A stretch of DNA of 64,000 bases from Sternotherus odoratus (GCA_032164245.1 JAVMKO010000001.1:12561603-12625602); one strand, 5' to 3'. Positions 1 through 11,819 are shown, numbered from the stretch's first letter. Numbers and translations are program-made. The notes: generated by a model not told the origin, from the letters alone.

Positions 1-287
1 ATATTAATACATACACACCAAAAACACCTGGATATATTTGGGTGAAAAAGGCTACCAGTACTAATTTTTGTTTATTGTTATTTTCATAAGACAACTTTGT
101 GTTCAGATTATCTATCTAGCATCATTTCTGTGCTCAATATCATCCATCCTGGTGGAATGTTCTGACTGCTATATAAATAAATGATTATTTCAGCTAAAGA
201 CTTTTCTTACTCTTGCCAGACTTGCATGGCTGTTGGACACAATAAAAATTAAAAATTTCTAGAACATTTTCTTCCAAATTATTTTAC

Positions 288-485
288 CTCTAGGTTCATC
301 TTTGCTGGAGTCTTTGTTCTGAGAACATTTTTCATTATCTTTAAACAAAATGGCTGGCACAAAAGCTTTTAGATCAACAAGGTTCTCATAGAAATTTCGA
401 GCATCTTCATCTTCCCAGATGCCCCCTTCCAGGTCATATTCTCCAGGTTTGCCAGGGGTAAAAATGTCAATGCCAGGTCCATGTT
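288..485 (-). CDS. UPF2: UPF2 coding exon (fifth exon, partial gene)
   Basis: This is the last UPF2 exon in the window (198 nt, codons about 435-500). It begins after the acceptor AG at 487-486 and ends at a GT donor at 287-286. It reads EHGPGIDIFTPGKPGEYDL, then a stretch ending in DNEKCSQNKDSSKDEPR. I recognise this as the linker between the first and second MIF4G domains of vertebrate UPF2. Phase is 1 at both ends; the first codon (E) is completed by the final G of the exon at 5191-5351. The tail, from about NEKCSQ onward, differs from the mammalian protein as I know it, as expected for an acidic/lysine-rich linker. The remaining exons (second and third MIF4G domains, acidic region, UPF1-binding C-terminus) lie left of position 1. 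Confidence 0.95.
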
Positions 486-488
486 CTG

Positions 489-1753
489 GAATCACAGAAT
501 GCACAAATGACTAATTTATCAATATAATCATACTAAAAGAACCATTTTCTTTTAAGATAAAGATTAAAGCTACATACACACATTTCAGATCATCTCATTT
601 TAAAAAGATAGAGTTCTGGGCTAAACATTCAAAAAAAAAAATGTTTGCCTGTAACTGCCACTACCTTGACTTCTAAAACTGAAAGTTAAACACATATCCA
701 CAGCATCTTAAAGTACAACCAGACTAATCTCATTCAATGAAATTACAAAGCTACATTGTGCAATCAAAAAGTGATCACAGTTATATTATTACTAAGATTA
801 CTAAGTGGAGTTATTGGGAAATTCATCCATATTAGCATCAGAAAGTGTTTAGATACATCATTTTGGGGGTGATGATCCACCAACTGCCACAAATGTTTTA
901 TTTTCAGAATATAAGTAAATGCTTGCAAAATCTAGAATATTGCAATCCAGGGACAATTAACAGGGATGGATTAAAAAATGTTGGGGCCCTGTGCACTATG
1001 GAAATTGGAACCTTCCCACATTCTTTAAAACTAGACAGATCACATGACATAGTTTATAAATATGAGAACATCTCAATTTATTACTAGTAACATGGAAAAG
1101 ACAAAGAACTAATAGGACGTGTTAGTATTAATACATCTAGGAATATTTCATTTAAATATATATTGCAATTTATTAATTTTTTTAACTGAATACCCACTCA
1201 CTACGCTTTCTAAGTAGATTAAGTGCTTGGAAGTATTTTCGAAACGTGGTCAGACTGATTATGGGACTGGGCTTCAGCAGCTGAATGAGCAGGAAAGGTG
1301 GTTTTTATCCCCTGGGAAGATGGGTGGTCTCTGTGTCAATGGTGAGCTACCAGAACCCGAAGAGGACACAATGGTTCTGATGGCTCATAACACCAACACC
1401 AGCAGGAAAGCAGAATGAGCCAGAGATGAGCTGAACTCCAGAAAGGGATCTGAGAAACCAGACCTCTCTCAAAAGCCCTTCTACACTTATGTGCCCACTT
1501 ATTGTGATAATCCGAGAGACCTCCAAGAAGCAGCCCAATTGCATACGACACCAAACATGAGTAATGCTACGACACTGCACCAGGGTACAAAGCCACTCAC
1601 TGAACTTTGACTCATGGCCGGGGGAAAGGGCGGGCAGGCGGTGGGGTGGGGGAGGGCCAGACCAGTTAGTCCAATTTGGTTGGGGCCCAGAACCAGAAAA
1701 ACTAGACATTGCCCCTCCCCACAACATCCCTCCTCTTCCCCACTCAGTGCACC
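489..1753. other. UPF2 intron 4, part without assigned element
   Basis: AT-rich intronic DNA up to about 1220, followed by more GC-balanced sequence that leads into the hAT element. I see no exon, RNA gene or recognisable repeat. The short open frames here have no protein-like composition. Confidence 0.5.
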
Positions 1754-1761
1754 CCCTAACC

Positions 1762-3041
1762 CAGGGGTCGGGAACCCATGGCTCGCGAGCCAGATGTGGC
1801 TCTTTTGAGCCTGTCATCTGGCTCGCGGCGCTGCTGTGACGGCTGGGGGGCGGGGGAGGTGGTGTGGCGCGGCTCTGAAAGCAAGGCGGGGGAGGCGGTG
1901 TGGCGCGGCTCTGAAAGCGAGGCTGGGGGGCGGGGCGGTGTGGCGCGGCTCTGAAAGCGAGGCTGGGGGGCGTGTCGCTCCTCTCCTTCCCTCGCTGGAG
2001 TTGGGTCACAGCAGCGTGACCCAGCGAACAAGTAAGCACGGGGGGGAGCCGTTAGCAAAGGGGCGTTGGGGGGAGGCTGGGCTGGGAGCCGTTTGCCGGC
2101 GGGCGTTGGGGGGAGGCCGGGCTGGGTGGGTCAGTTGGGGGGGCGGGAAGGAGAGCGCGGCGGCGGCGGCGGGGGGGGGGGGGGAAGGAGAGCGCGGCGG
2201 CGGAGGTGGCGGGGGGGGGAGGAGAGCACGGCGGCGGTGGCGGCGGGGGGGGGAGGAGAGCGCGGCGGCGGTGGCGGCGGGGGGGGGAAGGAGAGCGCGG
2301 CGGCGGTGGCGGCGGGGGGGGGAAGGAGAGCGCGGCGGCGGTGGCGGCGGCGGGGGGAAGGAGAGCGCGGCGGCGGTGGCGGCGGCGGGGGGAAGGAGAG
2401 CGCGGCGGCGGTGGCGGCGGGGGGAAGGAGAGCGCGGCGGCGGCGGGGGGAAGGAGAGCGCGGCGGCGGCGGGGGGAAGGAGAGCGCGGCGGCGGTGGCG
2501 GGGGGGGAAGGAGAGCGCGGCGGCGGGGGGGGAAGGAGAGCGCGGCGGCGGTGGCGGGGGGGGAAGGAGAGCGCGGCGGCGGTGGCGGGGGGGGAAGGAG
2601 AGCGCGGCGGCGGTGGCGGGGGGGGAAGGAGAGCGCGGCGGCGGTGGCGGGGGGGGAAGGAGAGCGCGGCGGCGGTGGCGGGGGGGGAAGGAGAGCGCGG
2701 CGGCGGTGGCGGGGGGGGAAGGAGAGCGCGGCGGCGGTGGCGGGGGGGAAGGAGAGCGCGGCGGCGGTGGCGGGGGGGGAAGGAGAGCGCGGCGGCGGTG
2801 GCGGGGGGGGAAGGAGAGCGCGGCGGCGGTGGCGGGGGGGGAAGGAGAGCGCGGCGGCGGTGGCGGGGGGGGAAGGAGAGCGCGGTGGCGGAAGGAGAGC
2901 GCGGCGGCGGTGGCGGAAGGAGAGCGCGGCGGCGGTGGCGGAAGGAGAGCGCGGCGGCGGTGGCGGGGGGGGAAGGAGAGCGCGGCGGCGGGGGGGGGGC
3001 TACTATATGGCTCTCTGAGCCAAAAAGGTTCCCGACCCCTG
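1762..3041. mobile_element. hAT non-autonomous element carrying a minisatellite
   Basis: Terminal inverted repeats CAGGGGTCGGGAACC and GGTTCCCGACCCCTG bound the element. A perfect 8-bp target-site duplication, CCCTAACC, lies at 1754-1761 and 3042-3049. Both are hallmarks of hAT transposons. Subterminal sequences (GTGGCTC and GGCTCTCTGAGCC) are followed inward by three diverged GC-rich units (about 1850-1980) and then a long G-rich tandem array. There is no transposase. It sits in UPF2 intron 4. The intact TSD argues that it is not very old. Confidence 0.92.
2143..2997. repeat. 31-bp G-rich minisatellite (about 27 units)
   Basis: Tandem units have the form GAAGGAGAGCGCGGCGGCGG followed by TGGC and a run of 6-8 G. 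The period is 31 bp where the array is regular (about 2550-2880), with shorter variant units at both ends. The plus strand is almost free of C outside GCG, giving extreme strand asymmetry and many G-runs able to form G-quadruplexes. All reading frames are open across it, which yields long but meaningless ORFs. Confidence 0.95.
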
Positions 3042-3049
3042 CCCTAACC

Positions 3050-3830
3050 CTACCCTCCTCAGAAGGCTGATCCTCCTGTTCCTCTCTCAGGCGCACACAT
3101 ACTCTCCTCCCTACAAGCCTGCTAGTCCACAAGCCCCTACAACTACCTCCTCTCAGGACTCTTAGCCCAGGGAAGCCCCCTACCACTCCCTCCCAAGCTC
3201 CCAGGAAGCCCTGCCTCACCCACTCTGGTCTCCACTTCTTATTCCTCCCTGCTATCGAACCTCAGGTCTGCCCTACTTTCTTGCACTGAAAGGAGCAGGA
3301 GCTGCCACGTTGGCTCATTGAGGGCTTGGCACGTGGAGCGGGACCTGGGTGCAGCACCAGTAGGCACATGACCTGAATGCTACAGTGGAAGCCGCTGTGA
3401 CGCCGCAGCGCATGCATGCAGCAATGGTAGGTCCCAGCACATTGCAACCAGCAAAAGTGAAGAAAAAATGGTCAAGAGGGTTAAAAACCAGCCAGGTGGT
3501 CAGAGACCCCCTGAGACTGGGGGCCCTGAGCACCTGCACACGGATTAATCTGGGTCTGGCAATCAAGGTAAGGAAACTGTTGGGATAATCACATTTCTTC
3601 TTCAAAACAGATTTAGCCATTTTTTTAAAACTCAAGAGCATTTTTGGACAAACCTGAATCCATGATTTCAAGAATCTGAATAAGTAAATACTAAAATTTA
3701 ACAGCCATCAAGACTAGTGTGGCATACTACATTTTGCTATCATAGTCAAAGGTGACAGGCAGCCATCTAGTGGCTTATCTTACAGGTCGTACAACATTTT
3801 CCAAGCTGTAATTTTAAAATACGTTAAAGC
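3050..3830. other. UPF2 intron 4, no assigned element
   Basis: Mixed-composition intronic sequence between two hAT elements. Nothing recognisable as coding or structured RNA. Confidence 0.4.
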
Positions 3831-3833
3831 AAA

Positions 3834-4403
3834 CTACGGGCAAACTACAGCCTGCGGGACCATCCTGCCTGGCCCCTGAATTCCCAGGTGGGGAGGCTAG
3901 CCTCTCCCCCTTCCTCTGCTGTCCCCATTCCCCCACAGCCATGCCGGCAGCACTCATGGCGGTGGGGCTGCATGCTCCTGAAGGGATGTGTCTCTAACTC
4001 TGGCCGGGCCGTTCAGCTGCTAGACACGCTCCTCTGAGTGGCATGGTAAGGGGGCCGGGAGGTTGGATAAGAGGCAGGGAGTGATTGGATGGCGCCGAGG
4101 TTCAGGGAGGGGGGCAGTCAGGGAATAAGGAGCAGGGGGAGGGAGGGTTGGATAGAGCGTGGGAGTCCTGGGGGTCTGTCAGGGGGCGGGAGTGTGGATA
4201 GGGTCGGAGCAATCAGGGGACGGGGAGTAGGGGGGTTGGATGGGGCAGTAGTTCTGAGGGGGGCAATCGGGGCGGGAAGTGGTAGAGGGTCAGATGGGGG
4301 CATGGCCAGGCTGTTTGGGGAGGCACAGCCTTCCCTACCCAGCCCTCCATACAATTTTGCAACCCCGATGTGGCCTTCCGGCCAAAAGGTTTGCCCACCC
4401 CTG
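3834..4403. mobile_element. hAT-type non-autonomous element, 5' end damaged
   Basis: The right end reads GGTTTGCCCACCCCTG, preceded by the subterminal GATGTGGCCTTCCGGCC. The left end retains GCAAACTACAGCCTGCGGG but has lost the outer CAGGGGTGGG, apparently through a small local duplication of GCAAACTACGG. This pair of ends is the hAT family that is very common in turtle genomes. The interior consists of diverged G-rich direct repeats (about 4050-4320). There is no transposase, and I could not define a TSD. Confidence 0.75.
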
Positions 4404-5190
4404 CTTTAAAAGGCAAGCTTAAAAGTATATTTAAAAATTATATTGAATTGCTAAGCTCTGAGGTGCAATTAATAGAGAACTCTTCTGAAGCAGATTCAAA
4501 CTACATAAGTAGTAATCAAAACAAAGTGTCTTCTCTGAGATTTGAGAAACAAGGAAACAAGTACTAAGGAAATAAGACCATTCAACTGACATTTCGTAGT
4601 ATTTGCTTGCATATTTCTCTAGTAATTCATTCAAAATTTCATTTTAAATGAATCTCATAAAATCTTCAAATTCAAATGGTCTCTCTAATGTAAAATAAAG
4701 CCTGTGAACAACCTAGTTATCTGACCAAGTAACTCTTATAAAAATAAATGAAATATATTTACTTAAAGTGATGGGGAGAATTAAAGGTACAAATATGATT
4801 TTCTTTACATGGCACCATTACCTTATCACCTTAATAAAATCAAACTAACATGAGGTACAAGATATTGACAAAATTAACACTTATAATCCAATCTTTTTCT
4901 TTACCCTCCCATGCCCGTGGGTTCATAGGGCGCCCACCAGTTTCCACCATGTGTTTTGGTCTTGTGCTGGCCTCAATAATTCACTGGAGGTCAATAAATT
5001 TAAAATGAAGCTTTATTGGTGTACCCTGTAATGTTTTGCCCTACTCCCTATATTTAAATGTGAGAGGCTAAGCTATTAATATGTAAAAGGAAACTTGCAC
5101 TCAAAACACAGATCAATGGGTTTTGTTTTTTTCCCCCATAAAGGAAAGCTTTCAGAATTGTATAACTTATCAACCCCAAAGATATCCTAC
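4404..5190. other. UPF2 intron 4, no assigned element
   Basis: AT-rich intronic DNA. No repeat family or coding signal recognised. Confidence 0.4.
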
Positions 5191-5351
5191 CCTCTGGTGT
5201 TGGTTTGTCTTGGGGAAGATCTGGCATATTTTCATCCAACAGATCAGCCAGAGACTGAGAATTTGCCAACAGCTTCTGATAGGACATTGCAAATTCTTCA
5301 TACTGCTTGTGTCGATCTTCACTCAACTCTCCTTTAGAGTGCAGAATACGC
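5191..5351 (-). CDS. UPF2: UPF2 coding exon (fourth exon)
   Basis: 161-nt exon with acceptor AG at 5353-5352 and donor GT at 5190-5189. It supplies the last base of an Arg codon and then reads RILHSKGELSEDRHKQYEEF, continuing through a run ending LPQDKPTPE. This matches vertebrate UPF2 at the end of the first MIF4G domain. It enters in phase 2 and leaves in phase 1, which agrees with the exons on either side (19167-19946 and 288-485). It covers roughly codons 381-434. Confidence 0.96.
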
Positions 5352-5353
5352 CT

Positions 5354-6340
5354 ATAAAGAGCACATTTAAAAAAAACAAATCAGACATTGCTCACTTATT
5401 AGATATATTTGACCTATACTGAACCATTGACAAAGTTTTCCACTGAACATCAGAACATCCTCTGGTACAGAATTATACACACACACACACACTAAATGAG
5501 ACTTATCTCTCATTGCTACTATCAAAATTCAACTTAATACCAAATTCGATAAACTTAAATGTACTACAGCCATGGCTGTTCTAACTTTAATGCCATTAAG
5601 AATAATCCGATTATGGAGACAAAAAAACTGTTAAGTCTTTTTCCCTTAAATATTCTGTAACGCAGGAGTTTTAATGTGCAATATTTTAAGTAAAATGTCG
5701 GACCAGTATTAAAGCAGGATAAAGACCGATTTCCAGTCTATAACAATAGGCTTCCATTCTGCTGGTATCAGAAGGGAATGGTCATCACCAAGGGGATCAG
5801 AAAAATCAGTTTTAAGAAGGAGCTGTTTATTTCCAAGTTAACCCAGTAATATGAGCTGAAATCCTTGAAATAAAATCTAAAAAAATTAGTTCTTTATATA
5901 CATTTTGGTTTCTTTTGGAGTACTATACATGACAGTTTTTAATCAAGGAAAAATGTAAAATGCTGTTTTTAATCAAAACCTCTTTTCAAATACATTTTAC
6001 AAGTCCTAAATAGTACATCACTCTTCTTATCATGGGAACTTTAGGGTGATGTGATGAGCAAAAAAGGTTACTACTGCTTTCTTGTCTCACCCATTTAATT
6101 ACAAATGACTCAGGTTAAAGTTCTATGAGCCACTGTTAGAAACATCATACCTTCCTATGAAAGGAAAAGCAGAGAGATTGATGGGGCAAAAATTTCACCT
6201 ATTACATTTAAAATAGAGGCATGTGCACAAGTGCTGTTCGCATTTATATTTTTTTAATGTATTATATATAATACTATATATTTATACTATATATTTCTAC
6301 ACATCCTCTCTGTTCTTCTGGGTGGGCAGCGTGTGAAACA
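5354..6340. other. UPF2 intron 3, proximal part
   Basis: AT-rich intron with a short (AC)n tract at about 5473-5491 and a TATA-rich stretch at 6245-6300. No gene seen. Confidence 0.4.
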
Positions 6341-6469
6341 TACTTGAAACTTGCTTTCTTGACATATGAAAGCTATATTAAAGCCTGGGGCACTTTTGAG
6401 TTCCATTTCCTGTTTCATCAGCATGGAGAGCTCACCAGCCCAGCTGATCATGGCAACTCAATGCCTCAA

Positions 6470-8442
6470 ATGTGCTCCTGCCTGCAGTACACAGGAAGTG
6501 GTGGACGTTATTGGCCTGTGAAGAGAAGAGTCTGTGCAGGCACAGCTGCGATCCAGCAGAAGAAATGTACACATCTATGAAAATATTGCACGGGTATGGG
6601 GGGCAAGGGTTACAGCAGGGACACACAACAGTGGCTCGTAGCAGTGCCATATGAAAATCCAAGAACTTCGGCAGGTGTAACAGAAGACAAAGGAAGCGAA
6701 CATTCGTTCTGGTTCTGCACAAAAGACATACCACTTCTACAACGAGATGCATGCGATTCTCGGTGGCAACCTCACCACGACCCCCAAATGCGGTGTGACT
6801 ACCTCCCAGGAGTCTGGGCCACCTCAAGAAACAACGAGAACATTCTGAATGAGGAAGAGGCAGAGGAGGAGAATGGGAGACAGGTGAGCAGGAGATTCTC
6901 GAGAGCCAGGAGCAATTGTTAACCCTGGAGCCCAGTCAGTCACAGGACAGCATGGCAGCCAAGTGTGATGTCGAGGAAGGCACGTCCAGTGGGTATGCAA
7001 TTCCAAGCAAACTTTAGGGTTTACATGATTTTATATTTTATGTTTAATCTGAAGAAAAAGTGAGGCACAGTGTGTATCTGCTGCCTAATGACTGCTCCAG
7101 CTATGCAGAGGGTGCCTCCCTAGAAAAGACTGTTTATGTGCACTGGAATCGACCACAAATCCTCCATGGAGATGTCTAGGAACCTTTCATGAAGGTTCTC
7201 TGCAATCCTTTGCAGAAGGTTTCTGGAGAGGGCTGCCTTATTTCTTCCACCATGATAAGACACTTTTCCACGCCACTCCAGCATGAACTCTGCTGGCATC
7301 ATTGTGATATACAACATATTGGCACAAGACGCAGGTCTATACCCGGACACTGGCAGCATCTGCTCTCGACACTTCTGTTACCCTCAGGAGACTGATATCG
7401 CAAAGGGTCACCTAGGAAAAACGTGGGAAGTTTTCATTACAAGTGCTCATACTGCAAACAATAGACCATGTGATCCACCATCCATTGTGACTTCTGGGTC
7501 CCTTAACCACGGTTTCCTTAAAGTGACAGTGATTTGGTTAACAGGGATCAGCCTTGACCTCAGAATCTGCAAGTCCAGGGCAAGTAAGGAGGGAAAGCTT
7601 CCTGTGTTCTCTTGCGGCTCAGACCGCACCGAAGCTGCCGATTTGGGAGGCTTAATGCTGGCCCCTGGTCTCAATATCCATGTTCTTAGGGGTAGGGAGT
7701 ACTGTTCACCTGTGCTCCTGAGGCAGGTTTGCTATAAAGTTGCAGCAAAAGGCCCATCGCCCATGCCACAGGGACATGCTCACCACAGTTGGAACAGCTG
7801 AACAGCTGGTTCACTGAATAGCTGGGGATTCTGATTATGCTCTAGCTTGCGCTAAGTGCAACAAAGGGGATGTTTTTTTAAATAGTAACCTTGCACTAGA
7901 CCCAGGGTATGTGCTGACAATGGTTGCCTTGTGCTTTGCATGCCTCATGGTGGAAAGCTTGGCCCCTAGCATATCCTCCACACCAGAGAGATTTTCGCAG
8001 ATTAGAAGATGGAAAAAGAGGACACATGACGACATGTTCAGCAAGATAATGAACACCTCACATGGAGCTAAGAGCCTGGAGGATTTCACAGTCTGAAACA
8101 CTGGACATGGAGAGCAGGAGAGCATTCCAGGAGCGTAAGCATGCCATGCACTATGAGATGCTGTGGGTTATGAAGAAACTATCAGACATGTTGAAGCATC
8201 TGGTTGAGCTTCAAGAAAAGCAACTTGAAGCTAGATGCTCTCTGCAGTCCTTGCAGAACTGCCTGCAAGCATTGCCCTGTTCCCAATTCTCTTCCTCAAA
8301 ATGTTCCAGGAGACGGGAGGTTGGGGATGGGAAGAGGGAAGTATCCCTTTCACTCAACGCCGGGGGAGGCCACCAAGAACAAAAGACAGCCATTCGAAGA
8401 CTTATGATGGTCAAGCCTGCTGTGCTTTCACAGACAAGCTGA
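6470..8442 (+). pseudogene. Harbinger Myb/SANT-like accessory protein, broken
   Basis: Plus-strand fragments in several frames resemble the DNA-binding accessory protein of PIF/Harbinger transposons. Near 6596 the frame reads MGGKGYSRDTQQW, the recognition helix region of a SANT/Myb trihelix. Around 8000-8240 there are basic and coiled-coil segments (RRWKKRTHDDMFSKIM; later MLKHLVELQEKQLEARCSL) typical of the C-terminal part. Stops and frameshifts separate these pieces, so no functional protein is expected. This protein normally helps the transposase reach the nucleus and bind the termini; here it is a fossil. Confidence 0.75.
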
Positions 8443-8739
8443 CAAATTGGTTTGTCTCCTCAATTTTAATCTCTCCACTTGCCTACAGTTAAATTATTTT
8501 CCTGGTCTTTCAGTTTCTTTGTGTGTGCACAATAAAAGTAAATGTTTCAAAAATGAAATGCTCTTAATTTATTGCAATCATGGAGATTTGAGGGACGGGG
8601 GGTTTACAGGGCAACTAATGCAATGGATGGCATGGTATGGGAAGGCGCTACGGAGATAAACGGGCTCATTACTGTAACAGCTTTTCAAAGCCTCCCAGAG
8701 ACACAAAGCTCCTTGCTGAGCTCTTCTTATTGCCCTGGT

Positions 8740-9412
8740 ATCTGGCTGCTCAAAATAAGCCTCCAGCCTATCTGCTTCCACGCACCCTCTGTGGAAACTT
8801 CTCTCCCTTTGTTTCACAGATATTATGGCACACACAACCGACAGCTATAACAATGGGGATATTGCTTTCACTGAGGTCTAACCTAGAAAGCAAAATACTC
8901 CAGTGACCCTTTAAACATCCAAAGGCACATTCCACCAACATTATGCACTTGCTCAGCCTATTGTTGAATGGCTCCTTCATGCGGCCTAGGTGACCAGTCT
9001 ACAGCTTCATGAGCCATGGGAGCTAAGGGTAGGCTGGGTCTCCCAGGATCACTATTGGCATTTCTATATCTTCAATGGCTGTTTTGCAATCCAGAAAGTC
9101 CCTGATTGCACCTTTCTGAACAGACCGGTATTCCTAAAGATGAGCACATCATGCACCTTTCCTGACCATCCCACGTTGATGTCGGTAAAATGCTCCGTGA
9201 TCCATTAGCGCTTGCAACACCATTGAAAAGTATCCCTTACAGTTTATGTACTCTATGGCAAGGTAATCTGGTGCCAAGATAGGGATATGCATGCCGTCTG
9301 TCATCCCACCACAGTTAGGGAACCTCATCATGTCCTGCACATTGTCTAGAGTCACTACCTTTCTTAGCATAAGTCGATTAATGGCCCTGAACATTTGGAT
9401 CACAACAGCTCC
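8740..9412 (-). pseudogene. PIF/Harbinger transposase, C-terminal part
   Basis: Minus-strand reading shows AINRLMLRKVVTLDNVQD, then FPNCGGMTDGMHIPI (the region of the first catalytic Asp of HARBI1-like DDE transposases), YINCKGYFSMVLQALMDH, and in another frame VECAFGCLKGHWSILLSRLD followed by a CHNICE motif. Sequence between the DDE blocks is partly lost or frameshifted (about 8990-9150). The N-terminal half lies at 10171-10470 on the far side of an inserted LTR. The element is inactive. Confidence 0.85.
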
Positions 9413-10165
9413 TGTCATAAGTGTGGAGAGGCCTAGGAGATTGGTTTGCCTGTTAAGGGTTAACTCAGGGGGGAGAAAGAGAGTGATGTCAGAAAAGACT
9501 GCCAAGACACAAAGAGACCAGGAAGTTAAGGGCAGTTCGATCTGGGCTTTGGATTGACTCAGACCCTTGGTCCAGCTATGGACCCATAATCTTGTCATTT
9601 CTCTGTATGTCTTCATAACTAGCTAAAACAGTAAGTAAGAATTGTACCTGCATGAGTTTGCATTCGACCTTTGGTGTCCCCATCTGTGTAGTTAGCAGAG
9701 AAGGGAGAGGGGGGAGAAGTTGTTTATGCAAGAAGGTTAGAAAAATTCTATACCTGTGTAGTGTCTTAATTGGATGCTTGTTCTTTTCTTTATTAAACTT
9801 TTTATACCTATAAGAATTGTCTGCTAATTCTAGTAAGGTGATCTGAGCCTTGAATCTGGGAATCTCACAGGAAATGAGACCGGAGAGCTGTGGCTATTTT
9901 GCCTTGGGCTATCAGGGAGAGTGAAACAGCGTGAGGGTCCCTTTGTTCTCAGGGAGAGAACCAAGGGGCTTGCGGGAGTCCAGGTGCCCCCCTCCAGGGC
10001 TTTGGAGATCCACCCGGATGGTGGCAGCAATTTCCCCACGGGTAAGGTGTGGGGGTGTAAAGACTTAATTTAAGCTGGGAAACAGCTTGTAGTTATTTGG
10101 TCTGGCATAGAAGAGCCCTTTTCTCTGTACCCCAGAGCACAGAGAAAGGGAAGGACACTCTTACA
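9413..10165 (+). mobile_element. Solo LTR of an endogenous retrovirus inside the Harbinger transposase
   Basis: The 753-bp insert begins TGTCATAAG and ends CTCTTACA, giving canonical TG...CA termini. It is flanked by a 5-bp duplication, GCTCC, at 9408-9412 and 10166-10170. Removing it rejoins the transposase reading at Gly-Ala-Val, which independently confirms the boundaries. An ATTAAA polyadenylation-type signal near 9791 fits plus orientation. No gag, pol or env sequence accompanies it. Confidence 0.85.
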
Positions 10166-10170
10166 GCTCC

Positions 10171-10470
10171 CATGGGGGATTTACCAACTCCAAATGGACT
10201 CCCCACTGACAAGCAGGAGTCTTGTATTGCAAGTTTCCACAGAGCGATTTCCACTTGCTTCTCCACGGTCAAAGCAGGTTTCATTTTAATGTTGCTGCAC
10301 TTCAGGGCTGTGGGAAGCTCTGCACAGAGTTCCTGGAAAGCAGCCTTCCACATTCGAAAGTTCTGCAGCCATAGCTGCAGAATGATGAGATCCCACCAGT
10401 CAGTGCTTGTTTCCTGGGAACAGAAATGGTGCTCCACCATGTTCAGCTGCTGCACAACTGCCAGCAGCAA
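10171..10470 (-). pseudogene. PIF/Harbinger transposase, N-terminal part
   Basis: The minus-strand frame reads STDWWDLIILQLWLQNFRM, then ALTVEKQVEIALWKLA and FGVGKSPMGAV. This is the helix-turn-helix region that precedes the DDE domain in Harbinger transposases. It continues into the C-terminal part at 9412 after the LTR. It is truncated upstream, and no good initiation context is evident. Confidence 0.85.
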
Positions 10471-11023
10471 CTAGAAATTGTTTTGGTCTATGGCTTGCAG
10501 CAGGGCTGCTTGCATGACATCGCAATGTTCCATGTGGTGACTCCTGTCTCGGCTCTGAAAATACTGCATGTTAAGGCACAAGGTGTTTATAAGGCTCACA
10601 GCAAGAACGTACAGCCGAGCGAGGTCCGTGCTTCTCACTCTACGGCGCATGCACAGCTAACCTAGGCTTTCGAAAAAAGGCACAAGAAAGTATGGGTTGA
10701 TTGCCATTGATATCAGGGTAGGGAGAGAGGGAGGGAGGAAACTGCATCATGGGAGCCTGAAGCCATGTTCCCATTTCACTATGCGACAATGTTTTGGTCC
10801 CATTAGGCATTGCAAGTCCTTCCCAAAACCCACTGTGGCTAGTTGCACCTTGGAATAGCTACCATAGTGCACTGCTCTGTGCATCAATGCAAGCGCTACC
10901 TGTGAGGATGCCGTCCACCAAGACAATAATCTTGGTGTGGACACACACAACCAACTTAATTACTGTGGCGGCTGGATATCGACTTACATTAAGATGACTT
11001 CAATTTGTAGTGTAGACATGCGC

Positions 11024-11538
11024 TCAGAAAATACTGTCCCAAGTTAAAAGACCTCAGAAACCGCAACTAAGATGAAAGTTACTAGATGTATTTGGGACAT
11101 TAGGGGCAAAGTTGTGGTCCTACTGTAGTCCACTGAAGTCAATAACAAAACTCCTGCCAATGTAGGGCTACAATTTCATCCCAGGTACTCAAGGAAATTA
11201 TTCCTTTTCACTTCTGTTTCAAGTCAGTTTCTAGTCAACTACAGTCTTTGATTAGTCTTGTATACAGTTTGAAAGGCAAAATTGTTTTTTAGATTCAGAC
11301 AGCAGCTGTTAAAAGCACGCTGAATTTAAGTGGAAAAAAAGCAAGATTAATCACAATGGCATGATATTAAGGTGAAATATCTGGTAAACAGCTTGGTCTA
11401 GAAATAAATATTTATTGATTTATACAATTTCAGATCTTAAAACCATGGCTGGTCTACAGGACACCTCCTTATCATCAGTTAAGGGGAAAAAAAAAAAAAG
11501 ATATCAAGCCCTGTGCAATTTTTGATCCATAGACATTG
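11024..11538. other. UPF2 intron 3, no assigned element
   Basis: Ordinary AT-rich intronic sequence. An A-run lies near 11487-11500. Confidence 0.4.
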
Positions 11539-11541
11539 TAA

Positions 11542-11816
11542 GGGCTTGGCTACACTTTAAATTTCAAAGCACTACCATGGGAATGCTCCCGCGGCAGCGC
11601 TTTGAAATGTGAGTGTGGCCACATGTGAGCTCTCCCAGCGCTTCTGGTAATCCACCTCCACAAGGGGATTAGCTCCAAGCACTGGGAGCACAGCTCCCAG
11701 AGCCTGTCCAAATTAGCCCTTTAAAGCACTCAGACCTGCTGTGCTCAGGGGTGTGATTTTTCACACCCCCGAGCCAGCAAGTTACAACGCTATAAAGCGC
11801 CAGGGTAGCCAAGCCC
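11542..11816. mobile_element. Harbinger MITE with TAA duplication
   Basis: Inverted termini GGGCTTGGCTACACT and GGTAGCCAAGCCC are flanked by TAA on both sides (11539-11541 and 11817-11819), the 3-bp target preference of PIF/Harbinger. The interior has the CACCCCCGAGCCAGCAAGTT segment typical of these MITEs. Non-coding. Confidence 0.9.
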
Positions 11817-11819
11817 TAA

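Larger units (their letters stand above)
6341..11023. mobile_element. PIF/Harbinger DNA transposon, decayed
   Basis: A composite of the two PIF/Harbinger proteins in opposite orientation: a Myb/SANT-like ORF on plus (about 6470-8440) and a DDE transposase on minus (8740-10470). Both are broken by frameshifts and stops. The right end carries GTAGTGTAGACATG, the reverse complement of the CATGTCTACACTAC terminus seen in Harbinger MITEs elsewhere in the window. A matching left terminus is not visible near 6300, so the element is probably truncated there. A solo LTR (9413-10165) interrupts the transposase. Left boundary is approximate. Confidence 0.85.

Noticed and set aside
3042..3055. Telomere-like CCCTAACCCTACCC
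   Set aside because: Explained as the right copy of the 8-bp hAT target duplication plus flank; no array of telomeric repeats.
1836..3219. Several 270-400 codon open frames on both strands
   Set aside because: They are low-complexity translations of the 31-bp minisatellite inside a hAT element. All frames are open because the unit lacks stops.
5054..5190. Extension of the UPF2 exon beyond 5191 in the same frame
   Set aside because: A GT donor at 5190 and correct phase to the exon at 485 show that the exon ends at 5191; the rest is intron read-through.
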